Part shown: positions 11,873-24,097 of the stretch, one piece after another | Numbering within the stretch: the stretch's first letter is position 1 | How the letters are laid out: every line of letters begins with the position of its first letter | DNA from: Trissonchulus latispiculum | Lineage: Eukaryota; Nematoda; Enoplea; Enoplida; Ironidae | Direction: 5' to 3' | DNA length: 64,000 bases | NCBI GenBank assembly: GCA_030248195.1 | Contig: JASAND010021126.1 | Location: 17,735 to 81,734, forward strand | Translations under genes and position numbers: made by a program | Notes under the pieces: model-generated | Seen by the model: only the letters and a program-made list of their open reading frames with translations | Databases searched by the model: none | Told to the model about the DNA's origin: nothing

Positions 11873-14425
11873 TTAGCGTTGTGCTTTGGCTGGTGGGGCA
11901 AATCCTTGCCAGTTGGCTTGGGCCGCCGTTGGCTGGCCAATGGCCGACTGTTGGCCAAGCTCAAATTTACTAATTTTGTGTGTCGACTGTCTTGCAAAAT
12001 TAAATTTTACTGTATACTATTGTGTACATTAACATTAGATACATTACTGCAGAGTCTCAGTTTACCTACATAAAATATTGACCTTAGCTCCAGCATTTCG
12101 ATACATCTGTACTCATTTATTAGTTGTTAGCTTTACTTATCAATAAAACTTGCTAATTGCATGCAAATTTTAATTGTGCTAGCACCTCAGTTTTTTAGGT
12201 TTGTCTAGTGGTCTGGTCAACGTCTCATCAATTCATTGTAGCAAAATCAAAAATCCTCCAGCAAAAGTAAATCAGAATCATTGCTGATTGGTACTTTGTT
12301 TGCAAAAACTATTTTGAATAAAGTTTATTTAAGGTTCTGGTTTCCTTTCGGGTATTTTTGACTCATACGGCCTTAATCTTCTACGTAAATGGCTAAAACG
12401 TACGAAATAACCTATTTCCGTACTCTAACATTCTCGGACCAGTCCCGGGCCAAAAGATAAGAAAGTTTTGGTTTTTGGCCTTAGGCTCCCAGTAAGTAGG
12501 CAAGACACGAGATTGGTTGTTATGGCTGGAAAGAGGACACGAAAATGAACATTTTTACTCTTACAAGCGCTATCTGCAGTAGTTAAGTCACTATAAGCAA
12601 AAAACTGTTTTGAGGGTCAAAAAATGGCTATTTTTGAGGAAATCAGTTTTTTCAAGATTACTGCCACATGTTAAGGACAAAGTTGGCTTATTTATACTCA
12701 ATCGATACATCTTCCAAATGCCCATTTTATGAATGCGTGTTAGCCGTACTTTATTGCTTTAAACTAGAGATTTGGCCGAAAAACGATTTTGGCAAAACTG
12801 CGACTATTTTGTTTCGAACATCGATTTCTCAAAAACTAGTCGACAGATTTCGGAGATTTTTTCCAGAATTGAAATTTGCATTTCTGCGGAGGGACGTTTT
12901 TCTTGGTTTGGGCTAAAACGTATCGAGTATCAAGAAAACTCAATGCGAAGTTGCGAAATTTCGTGTTACCTTGCATTTAGCTGATTTTCTCGAACGTTAA
13001 GACATGCAGATCCAAATCCAAAAAACGTCCCTCGGCCCATATGTCCTTCATATAGCGGCACATAAAGAATTTTTTGCCTATTCTTCAGTTTTGAGAAATC
13101 GATGTTAAAAATTTTCGGTCGATATTCAGCCTGTCAGATGTCAGTGTGTTAGAAAATTTTTGCTAATTTTTTGCTAATTTTGCTAGTTTCTGAAGCTCGT
13201 GTGGTTACGCATAATAAGCTTTAAAACGATGTATAAAGCTCTTTCCAACTCCCAAAAATGCGAAAGTTATAGCGTTTCAAAAAATCATCACAAAAGCACT
13301 ACACAAAAGGAAACCAGCACCTTAAGGGGGGGGGGCTACTTGGGTCAAAAATTTTACCCTCACCAATTTCGCTCAAATTGTGCTTATTGATACCCCTAGG
13401 GTCTACACAATCCATTGAAATTTGAGATGATTTCGTCCAGGAATAGAAAAGTTACAGTCATTCAAAATTTCCAATTTTTATTGAAAATGGCCCAAAATCG
13501 GAACTTTAAATTTTTCGATTCTGTCAACGATAACTTACTTAAATCAAAACCGTTCGAAACGTTCTATAGCTCAGCTTGAAGCAAAATACAATAGCTAAAA
13601 CTTGTCGAAGAGCGTTTTTCAAATATCGGCTTCAAACTTTTGTAGTAATCGCTTCTGTGAGACAACTCCAAAAAATGGTCAAAATCTGACATTTTCGAAA
13701 ATTTTCAACCTTTACAAATATGCACAATATCTACATCAATCGATAGCTTTTTGAATTCTCAGAAACTTTTCTTCTTGGCACAATCCTCCATTTTGTAGGT
13801 ATTTCAAGTTATCGGCCAAAAACCATATCTTCGGGATTTTTCAATTCCTGTGTTTTTGGGGTTGTCTCACAGAAACAATTACTACAAACGTTTGAAGCCG
13901 AAACTTGAAAAAAGCTCTTCCACAAGTTTTAGATATTGTATTTAGCTTCAAACTGAGCTATAGAACGTTTCGAACGGCTTTGATTTGAGTAAGTTATCGT
14001 TGACCGAATTGAAAAATTTAAAGTTCCGATTTCGGGCCATTTTCAATAGGAATTGGAAATTTTGAATGACTAACTTTTTTATTCCTGGGCGAAATCATCA
14101 CAAATTTCAATGGATTGTGTAGGGCCCTAGGGAGTATCAATAGGCACAATTTGAGAGAAATTGGCGAGGGTAGAATTTTTGACCCAAGTAGGCGGCCCCC
14201 CTAAGTTGACGAACAATTGAGCACGGTAGACGAATAAGAATAGTAAATTCCAGCTAGCCAACGTTAGCAAATAGCTAAAGAACGGCCAATGGCTTACGGC
14301 CAACCAACGCCAACAGCCAACCAGCGGCCAACAGCCAATCAGTTGGCCGTTGGTTGGTGGCTGTCGCCCGGCCAAGGGCCATTGGCCTGCCAACTTCAGA
14401 CGCCGGCCGAGCAAAGCTAACCATT
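11873..14425. mobile_element. Possible hAT-like element with GGCCAAC-rich ends
   Basis: The left boundary (TAGCGTTGTGCTTTGGC) and the reverse complement of the right boundary (TTAGCTTTGCTCGGCC) match imperfectly. Inside each lie runs of GGCCAAC/GTTGGCC motifs (11880-11960 and 14225-14410). I found no clear 8 bp target duplication, so the boundaries and class are tentative. Most of the interior is non-coding, and a fold-back element is nested in it. Confidence 0.35.
13326..14201. mobile_element. Fold-back MITE flanked by TAA
   Basis: Arms of about 350 bp (13326-13675 and 13857-14201) are inverted copies around a loop of roughly 180 bp. The ends are a run of G followed by CTACTTGGGTCAAAA and its inverse. 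TAA lies on both sides (13323-13325 and 14202-14204), as for PIF/Harbinger-type insertion. No coding capacity. Confidence 0.7.
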
Positions 14426-14483
14426 GAAAATTTTCCCAACTAGGAAAAAATCCCAACACTATTTTTCATAATTTTCTTCTATG

Positions 14484-15053
14484 TATTAGAAGAAGAGTAA
14501 GCCACTATAGAGCTACTCTTCATGTCATTGCGTAACGTAACCGACCAGAATACGCGAATGTTCCCCCGTTTGGGGGGGGTCGTCAGCAGCCAATCAGATT
14601 GTAGAAACCCCCCCCCCTATTCTAAAATGGGTCCCCATGGGGGGGGGGGGTCGCTGAAAGAGGTCCCGTTTGGGAGGGGGGTCGCCAACAGGCAATCAGA
14701 ATGAGCCTAACTTAGCCTGCTTGAGCGACCCCTCCCCTAAACGGGGACCCTTTGTGCAACTAAGCTGAAACTACCGTAACCCTCTGCTCCACCCCCACCT
14801 CCCACCAAACTGAGCGGGGTTTCTGCAATCTGATTGCCTGTTGACCACCCTCCCACCAACGGGGACCTCTTTTCGGCTACCCCCCCCCCCCCACCAAGCA
14901 GAGGGAGGGTATGCTTTGTCGACCTGATCGACCCCCCCCCCAAAGGGGAAACATTCGCGTATTGTGGTCGGAGCACCGTTACGCAATGCCAAGAAGAGCA
15001 GCCCTCTAGCGGCTTACTATTCTTCTTAATAATAGTGCAATTATACACTCTTG
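14484..15053. mobile_element. Poly-G fold-back element, copy 1 (left end lost)
   Basis: Same family as 37648-38369. Inverted arms carry AGAAGAAGAGTAAGCCACTA, GCATTGCGTAACG and ACGCGAATGTTCCCC. The interior has several G8-G13 runs on the left and C8-C14 runs on the right, with GGGTCCCCGTTT-type motifs. The right end CACTCTTG is intact; the matching left terminus is degraded. Confidence 0.7.
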
Positions 15054-15329
15054 GTAATACAGGTGGGTGTAAGGGGGTCTGCGCAGCACTCTGGAATCCA
15101 TATTGGCCTGGTGCCAACTATGTAATTATAGGTCCGCAAGGGGTAAAATGGTTACCATCGTAAAGTACTCGAATACTACTACAGGTACCACCATTGATTC
15201 GAATTCGAAACTTCATTTTTGCATTAAGCGATAGCTACCGTGCGTTTGTTTTTATCTTGGTAAATAAATCTTTTTGAAAATATATTCTACGGTTAAATAT
15301 CTGAACGATGTAATTTGGCCAAGAGTCTA

Positions 15330-15879
15330 TTAAAGGAAGAGTGAGACACTCGGCCCTTCCCAGCGCTTTAAGCTTGAAATATGCTTGGTATCGAAATAGT
15401 CCGAAATTTCGGAGTGGGGATACCACTTACCGTTGTTAACCATGAGTTTAGATGCGTTTGAACTGAAACGCATCTGACTGGCTAATCGCCTACCTTAGGT
15501 TAATTTACGTGTATAAGCGGACCCCCCGAGATCTCGGGGGGGGGTCCTACTATCACGTACAGATTTGTAAAAGCGTGTAGCTCTTCACTGATTGGTTGAT
15601 TTCTAACGGCATAAGAGCTAAGCGCTTTTACAGACTTGTACGTGTAACTTCGCTCCCCCTCCCCCGAGATCTCCGGGGGGGGTCCGCTTATACACTTAAA
15701 TTTGACATAAAGCAGGCGATTACCCAATCATATGCGTTTTAGTTCAAACGCATATACACGTATAGTTAACAACGGTAAGTGGAACTACCCCCCCCCCCCC
15801 AAGATTTCGGCATTAATGTACCGAGCATATTTTAAGCTTAAAGCACTAGGAAGGGCCGGGTGTCTCACTCTTTCTTTAA
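15330..15879. mobile_element. TA-flanked fold-back MITE with C/G-run hairpins
   Basis: Inverted ends TTAAAGGAAGAGTGAGACAC ... and CGGCCCTTCC, flanked by TA at both sides. Inside are two further inverted layers: GTGTATAAGCGGACC with its inverse, and short dyads such as CCCCCCGAGATCTCGGGGGG. No coding capacity. Confidence 0.6.
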
Positions 15880-15903
15880 TACACGCTTGATCTGACACAA
15901 TAC

Positions 15904-18900
15904 TGCAATAATGCTGGTAGGTAGTATACTCTGGTGTTGCTTCAGTAGCCCATGTTAACTCAAAAAGTTTTAACCTAGGCCTCCTGTTGTGTACATCCTG
16001 TCCCTCGCCCTTCCATATTAACGTTTTAAAACCTAGTCCTCTATGAGCTTAAAACCTAATGGCACACTTATTGCAGTTTTCATGCTCCATTGGACCAATT
16101 TTGTTCTTGTTACAGTGTTGATACTAAACTTTGACAAACATCTGATTGCATAAAATTGTAGGATCATAAGATTACTATGAAACACTATGAAACAGAACAC
16201 CATGTGCATTTCATGCGAATGAATGTGAAAAGCATTATAAACTTCAAAACTTAATTCAAAACTGGTTACAGAAACCTCTGCGCCTCGAACAATCGCTTTC
16301 ATTACGTATTACTGTAATCTATTTGCTAGACTTTTGTATCGATCGGATGTAGCAGCGTCACTGGTTTCAAGTTTTACTTTAGTCCACATTAACGTCAGTT
16401 AAATAGACTTATTGCAGCTATGGATGCTTACAGAACTTCTTAAAAACAATACCATACGTTTTTAAATACTCTATCTCTTCCGAGTTGTTTCTTCTCATAA
16501 CGTTCGTACGGTACTCCGAGCACCTTTGATTCCCAAGTGGGAACCAGCAGTTCTCGCGGATATTGTAACACTTTAATCCTATAATTAAGAAGTGCAAGTA
16601 TATATAGATTAATTAAAAATATAAATGTTCTTCTCATAAGACAGACATACACTCCCACATTATTAGCCAATACCCAATAGTGCTTACATCTTTAGTTTGT
16701 GGTAACCTAAAAAGCTGGGTCGAAAAACGTTTTCATATTCTTGTTCAGCGACCCTAAGACCCTTCTATACAACTTTTTAGCAAAATCTGGGACAAATGTT
16801 TGAGTTTCCCTTATTTCACAGATCGATCAGAAATGCTTCCACATACGCTCATACCAAATTTGACCTCATTCGATAAAGTTTTTGCGAATTTTAGACCCAG
16901 GGGTGCGTATACTGAAGGATCACCGGATATAACATCAGGATTCAGCAGGTCAAAAATCCTGTAAGCAATTTCTTGGCAAACTTGGAAACAAAAATTTTTG
17001 ATACTGTTTTGCTGTATATATGTAGTTAGCTTTTCAGGCCTTATAAAAATTAAGGTTACTGACTCTTAAGGTTGTGTGTTTGCTTGATTCTGTCTCACTT
17101 CCCAACCAAACCAGTCTCACTTTCTAACCATTAGTCTCACTTCCTAACCAAGCAGTCCCAATTCACAACCTACCAGTCTTATTTCCCAACCTTACAGTCT
17201 CACTTCCCAAGAGACACTAAAACGGGGGTATGGGGGGGTCCAACCCCCCCCCCCATTCCGGACAAGGTACAAGCATTACCGCCATGAGGGGCAAGGGTAA
17301 GAAAAATTTTCTGGCAAGGGCTAAGCAGAAATGGCCGGAAAAAATAGGTTTTCGCACCAAAATTCCAACAAATGTGTGGCGTTTTTACAAGTTTTTAAAA
17401 GTAAAAAAAGTTTTTGCCATAGTTTCTTAATTTTTCAAGAACATCGGTCGACATTTTGGAATTTCGTCTACAAATTGATAATTTTTCTTCCAATTCTCTA
17501 ATATTTGTGAATTTATATTACTATTACGTTAATTTATGGTTATGGTCACAAGCCCACTCAAAAATTCGGGTTCAAGGTACAAGCCCCCTCAAAATTTATG
17601 GGACAAGCCTCCACCCCAGGATCCAACCATATGTTAATGTATGCTTACCAACCTTACGTTCTCTCTTTCCAACCATTAGTCTCACGTCCCAACCAAGCAG
17701 TCTCACTTCCCAACCTTAGAGTCTCCCTTCCCAACCTTACAGCTGCCCAATCTTCAAAAATTTGGCTAAAACTGTCCTGAACGCAAACGTCGAATATTTA
17801 AGCGGGATTGAGCAGAGAGTGTTAAAAATCTAGAAGTTAAAAAGCAAGTGTTTTTGGAATGTCTCGTAAAATTTCAACTTTGGGTTTCCTTGTTACGAAG
17901 TTCAACTTGTGGCGACCTTATGACCCCACCAACCACCCCCCACGCTTGGCGGCTTGACTGACATGCAACTGCAGTAGGCTCTCTGGTTTGGAGTATACCA
18001 TGAAGCGATTTTGTCCTCAAAATGTCCTCAAATTTCTTCTCCTCCCCGATTCTCAAGTAACCAACCAGAACAAGCAAAAACAAAACAAGTTTATTCCGGA
18101 AATCTTTATATCGTCGGTCACAAATAATTTTCAGAGAAAAGTAGTAGCTTGAAATTATTCCCGTAGTATAATATGGACAATGCTATCCATAAACTAGTAG
18201 TAGTTTACACACGTATTATTGCGAGAAGCAATATTTAGCAGTGCCCGACAATACTTCTTAAGGTGGTGGTATCTTTTCGCGTAATGATTTCTGAAAAGCT
18301 TTAACTTTCGCCATTTAGGGAGTTAGAAAAAGCTTTATACACGTCATTTTGAAGCCTATGGTCATGACATTCACATGAGTTTGCGAAACCAGCCAAATTA
18401 GCTAAATACTTGTAATGTAATGCAAACCGTAATGCAAAGCGCAGCTATCACTTTTGGCAAAGTTCTGTTGAGTATTAGATTGTTTAAAGAAATTTAAAAT
18501 CAGAAATTTGTATGTAAAAACCTACGGATGTAGCTAATCCCACAGGATTTATAACATGCCCGATGAATAGGATAGATGCCGTCAGGTTTCTGCAGGTTTT
18601 GCCATATCCGGCAGGTTGGAACTTCAAACTGATGAGCAAAATCCCCCACTTCCAGTCCGTGCAGGAAAGCATCAATGCTATTGACCCGGTCATATACGGC
18701 TTGAGCTGAAGACTTTAAGTTAATGCTGGAGGAAGCATTGGGATAACCACAGACGTGACCAAACTTGCAGTCAACTCCATCCCTATCAGTCAGTTTTGTG
18801 TAAAACAGCGCAGCTTCATCTGTTTGGCAAATCGGATTGTCTGAGTTCCAGCAGTCATCTTGCTCATTGTAGCAGTCTTCGTAGCCTTTTCCTGAAAGGA

Positions 18901-19814
18901 GAAGTAAATTAATAGCAAGGCTGACCCGATTACTCAGAAACCATTTTATCTGAATACTGGAAAATAAAACCCAATTCTACCGTGTGCGCAATAACATATT
19001 TTTAGATAGCGTTTCGTGTGATACGCTTGGTTCAATTGCGCCAGTTTTTAGAATGGCGAAAATTTTCCTTTGCCATTAAATTAGTGTCCGCAGTGTCCGG
19101 TAAGCAAGTGCTGCAGTGCCTTTAATGCAAGTAAGGTAGCAAAGCACCTTGCTTTAATCAAAACTCAGCTAACTACTATAAACATTTGGGAGTATGTCAC
19201 ACGAAATGCCCTCCCTAAATTAAATAAACACAATAAGCCTAGAAACCGAATTTGGTGAGCACAAATTCTTTACTGATAGATTAGATTAGGTCATTTTTAT
19301 ATTCTTATATCGTGCTCAAAGCTAAATGTATAGCTAAAATTTCTCTTGTTAGATGTCAAGTTCCGATGTACTTACCGGTGGACACACATCGATATTGGAA
19401 ATTACTTTCCGGAACACATGTTTCTCCGTACGCGCAGCTGTCGTTATAACCACAAGCTGAATCTATTTTAGAGTTCTTTAAATCAAATTCCTCAGCGTAA
19501 CGATTGTACAGATCCGCAAACCACAACATCTTCGCCATCAAGACAGTAACGTTAATACTTGGATCCAGTGATAGGATGGTGTCAACTGTAATGAGGCTGA
19601 ATATTGGTTCAAACTTCATTTTAATGGGTGCTGGCTTGCTGAATGCTTGACTTGTCCATTCAATTAGTCCTCGTTTTGGCACAGAGCCAACAGATATTAA
19701 TTGCTCACTTCCTACGGCAACCTGTGTCTCCTTCGCAGTGTGGGTCCTATTGCTTCCTTGATTCATTGAGTGTTCAGATATGTCAGCAATAAGCATTGCT
19801 TTACTGGCGGACCC
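15904..19814. repeat. 3.9 kb direct duplication, copy A
   Basis: Matches 24098-28040 at an offset of 8194-8226 bp with scattered substitutions and a few indels; the larger ones are an extra poly-G/C hairpin in copy B at 25440 and a TTAA expansion at 27120. The left part (15.9-17.8 kb) has no gene; it contains CAGTCTCACTTCCCAACC-type tandem repeats (17090-17215, 17660-17745) and a G-run/C-run hairpin at 17226. The right part carries the 3' exons of the MACPF gene. Confidence 0.9.
18500..19814 (-). pseudogene. Truncated MACPF gene duplicate (3' exons only)
   Basis: The last exon (18500-18891, 392 nt) and the 3' part of the MACPF exon (19376-19814) are open and keep their splice sites: donor ACCG/GTAAGT, and acceptor TTTCAG with a good pyrimidine tract. 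At 19814 the MACPF exon stops matching its partner at 28040 and unrelated DNA begins, so the exon carrying the N-terminal two thirds, the heptad repeats and the FGTHY motif is missing. The frame runs on for about 70 codons into the foreign DNA with an ATG at 20018, so a chimeric short product is formally possible. I treat it as a gene fragment. Related protein: the minus-strand gene at 26726-29275. Confidence 0.75.
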
Positions 19815-19822
19815 AAAGGCGT

Positions 19823-20022
19823 AAGGTGTACTGGGAATTAAATCGGCTCGAAAGCCCGACATGCTATGGAACAGAAACGTGGCCCGAAGGCCCAACATGC
19901 TAGAAAACATAAAATTGGCTATAGTGTCGTGAGTACTGAAAAGCTGGGGTTCTGGGCCCAAAAACAGCGAAAGTATTGGCCTCCTGGCCGCGGCTTGGAT
20001 TCGAAAAATAGTGGCCATTTGT
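19823..20022. repeat. 200 bp direct repeat, copy 1
   Basis: Almost identical to 21654-21852, both from AAGGTGTACTGG to GTGGCCATTTG. It abuts the truncation point of the MACPF fragment. The core can be read as TG...CA, so short LTRs around a 1.6 kb interior are conceivable, but I see no primer-binding site, polypurine tract or coding region. Confidence 0.7.
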
Positions 20023-21653
20023 AATACTTAGTAATTAAAGCCTATTCTGGGAGTCCCCGTGACTCTAAATTAAGCTAACTACTTGATTTACATATGACAC
20101 GACACGATAATAGACACTTGCTCATGCTGACACGCATTCTTTCGACCATCAATCGGTAAACTGACATTTAGACACTTATTCACAGGCACACAATTTCCTA
20201 CCTAAAATGGGAATTTTATGATAGTTCCGGACGTACGAGTCCCACGCACCCGATGGGAATCAACATACCGTTGAGTTTTTGGAGCAATCCATACCGACAA
20301 CGTTTTTAGACCCGTCAGGATTCTGCTCTTTAATTTGATAATACTAGTTTTAATACAACCATAATTTGGGTAATTATTACCGATAGTTGCAGTCAATACC
20401 TCCATGTGCTAAATTGATGGCGTTTTGGATTATCCCAATTTTGCAATTCACATGACTAACAGACATTCAACTAACCCAATTAATGTACTAATGATTATCG
20501 AGAAACGCGATTCAACTACTGATTATTGCTGCACAATAGTTACTAATGTAAGGATGAAGAATGTTAATTTTGAAGCTGAAGATCATTAGTTGGGCAGTTT
20601 CTTAACAACATTTATACGAATGTGGCAGTCCTCACAACCCCTATCGTACAAGGGGAGTTTTTGTGAGTTGCCGCTCAATTAATCAAAACATTCATTCATC
20701 AGACACTCAAAACAGCATACGAAACAAACATTCAAGATGCATTCAAATCATGCATTTCTGAAACTTGGTTAAATTCGGAAGCTCACGCTCCATGAGGGGT
20801 TTACCCGAATAACAGCCTTACGTAAATTTAGAAACGCATTCACACCCTAGCAGCACATTTTTTCCAATACATATCTAACTATTAAAAAATACAAATTACT
20901 TAACTAAACCCTAGTTCTATGTGCATATTTGGCTATAAACTTTAAACTTTGTTGCGCTCGGATTTGGCTTTTGCAATTTTGCAGAATTGCTTTATAAAAG
21001 GAATTTTGGGAGAGTTGAAGCTTGAAACTTTGATGAAACTTTGTATAAAGTTTGAAAGAAAGCCAGTGAGTAATAATTGCTCGGCAATTATTACTAACAA
21101 CAGAGTTAATTTAAACTAAATACACAATTAACTGAAAACTACAGAAAGCTGAGGAAGCCGGCCATTCCTCCCAAAACTGCTTAATAATTAATTAACTGAG
21201 ATTGATGTAAACTCAACGTTTTAAGATCAGTTTTAAAACGACCTATACGGTTTTAATACTTATCAATTTTGAAGCCGACCTAACGCTGAAATTAAGACAC
21301 AATACAGAACTGTTGTTTTAAACGACCGCAGTGCCTTTTGTAAAAATCCTGGTCGGCAACTCCTAGTTGCCGGCTGTGGGGATAACGTTTCTGCTAACTA
21401 ACTTATTAATTTCAGAGCCGTAATTAAGGGGCTCTCTAACTCAAAACTCAGAGGTTAGGCCCCACTCAAAATCCCGTTAAATCTACAAAAAGAAACCCCA
21501 AAAGTGACAACTGAAAGGTAGAAAAAGGAAAGGGCAATTTTGTTGTGAAAAGAGTAATTCCTGGTTTGACTAGAAAGACGAAGTGTACAACAGAAAAGCG
21601 AAAGAGGCACGTTTTTATCCTCTGTTTAGAAATCATAAAATAATAGCGAAATA

Positions 21654-21852
21654 AAGGTGTACTGGGAATTAAATCGGCTCGAAAGCCCGGCATGCTATGG
21701 AACAGAAACGTGGCCCGAAGGCCCAACATGCTAGAAAACATAAAATTGGCTATAGTGTCGTGAGTACTGAAAAGCTGGGGTTCTGGGCCCAAAAACAGCG
21801 AAAGTATTGGCCTCCTGGCCGCGGCTTGGATTCGAAAAATAGTGGCCATTTG
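21654..21852. repeat. 200 bp direct repeat, copy 2
   Basis: Second copy of 19823-20022, same orientation, differing at very few positions. It continues into GGCC-rich DNA that copy 1 lacks. Confidence 0.7.
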
Positions 21853-24097
21853 GCCTTAGAATATAAAAAGGGGCCAATCGGCCAAAAAACAGAAGTACAC
21901 ATTAAATTCGGCCAAAGGGGCCACAATACAAAATCCTAGTTTTTATCCTAGATGGCAGTTCTAGGCCGGACATAGAAGGTCCATAAGGCCACTCAAGTTG
22001 TTAGTGTTCGGGTTTAAGCTCAGCTTTCCTCTCTGACCCAAGGGCCAGAGAGATCCCTAATTTTTCTGGAATTGGGGGTGTGTACTGCTATTTTCCCGCG
22101 TCACACCAGTGACACGAGAAGCAGTACACAGGGGAAAGGGGACATTTTTGCAGCCGCTCTCGGCTGAGTCCTAACGAACACTGATTGAAATTTGAAAATC
22201 GGCGGACAAGGGACAGCTCGTTGACAGCTTGTAATAAAAGCGGCTTTCTTTAATTTTGGGGGAAACTTCTAGAAGCTTCTAGAAGCTTCCCATGTTTTAC
22301 ATGTAAGATCCGGGCTCTTTTCGGCCCGGGGACCAGGTGAGGGGTCAGATTAATGATATTGGGGAAATATTGCCCCCAACTGGTCCCTTTTTTGATGGAT
22401 TTCGGGGTCGAAACTTGGGCGAATTTTATAGAATTTTGGGTTTACACATAAACGTAACCAAAGGGATAGATGATGAAAGTACGCTCTCAACTTGCCCAAA
22501 AATTGACAGAAAATTTCGGGGTTTTGGCCAACTTGGGCCTACACAATACGGAAGAAATTTCAATAGTTTAAGTTAAATCAGAAAATTAGTATATTAAAGT
22601 CAAAAATAGTTTAATAATTCTTTGTTTTCGGCCCCTCATTCTTGAGTTTTGCTTGGACTTTTGGCCGAAAACAAAGCGTGCCGGTCATTTGTCTCCGGCA
22701 ACAATTGTTCCTTGCTACTGGAAACTCCTTGTTTCCAACAAGTCGAAAGCAAGAAGGCGAGAGCCAGGAGAAAAATAAAACAGAAAAAAGATGAAAAAAA
22801 TATGCACATAGTTATTTTTACGTAAATTCTAGCTAACTAAAAATTATATTACTGAATTCTACGTACTTAACTACCTGGGTTTGATTTCCTTCCTTTTTGA
22901 TTTAATTTATTTTTGAGGCAACTAGGCCCCCTTCGAACCAATAGGATGTACAAAAGGTGTATACTAACTCTCTTTTCGAGAGGCAATTCTCCTGCTGGAC
23001 TAAAGGCCAGCCCAAAGTTCATGTGAGGACAGCCTTCCAGACAATATGATTGGACTTAACGCAAAGGTTACGTAAGTCTTAGTTAAGTTACACCTTTTTT
23101 TGAAATACTAAAATTATGAAACGGCAAACATTTTACTAAAACATTTTTGGCCATAACGTTCTTAATATTGGGAGTTGAGAAATAAAATTTACGTTTTTGG
23201 AATCAGCGTCGAATTGCCTTTCGATTGAGCCTATGTTATGTTTCCACATAAAATTTTGATTATTACGTAATAATTGCCTAATTAACACTAATTAACCCCA
23301 ATTAACATTTTTAAGTCATATTATTACTAATTTAACCTAACTGATTATTAAAAATGGGGAATTAATGTCAAATAACGTTGGACATGACTGCCTACGTCTA
23401 AGCACAGTTACCTGTGCATTGGTAACTACATGTTATTTGCTGATTAGGGCTAACACTGCACAGCAACTACCGTATGCCAATGAACCATCTTCGTATGATT
23501 AGATTTGATAGTGAATTGAAATTATAGTTTGCAAACCAAGAAGAATTATGCGTTTTTGTGTGTAATATTGAGACCTTTTCTTCGAGTTTTGGGTGGTCGG
23601 TAATAAAATGTAAGTTGTCTAAGATTAAGTCCTAATGAAGAGGCACCAGCTCCTCATTAAAGTGTGAACATTTGCAATTATTATTTGTTTGGGGATAACA
23701 AGATTCAAGTGAAAAGGCACCCGCTTTTCACAAGGAGGGAATATCAAGGAATTTCCTTTCAAACTACCTAACTGACTAATATGTTTATTAATCTAGGATG
23801 TTATTCTTCTTATGTTAGTGATACCCTGACTCTATACTGCAATTTTTAACTAATCTTCCCTTTCGTTTCCCTAGGGATTAGTTATATTTTAGAGATTGGC
23901 AACCCTGTTCTTAAATACACATAAATACAAATATAGCTTGGACGTTCATTCAGGTAACCACGAACATGGAAATCTTTAACTTAACCCATTTTCTGAGGCT
24001 TTTCTTGGCGTTTTCGAGTGCCCATTGAACAATTCCTTCTTTTTGGATCAATTCTTCAAAATCTGATTTTTTATTTAACCAATTTCATTACAAATGC

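Larger units (their letters stand above)
19815..24097. other. Unique DNA between the two duplication copies
   Basis: Contains the two 200 bp direct repeats, GGCC-rich DNA (21840-22020), a small inverted pair (21999-22024 with 22166-22187) and AT-rich filler. No exon with credible splice sites was found. It replaces the 5' part of the MACPF gene in copy A. Confidence 0.5.
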
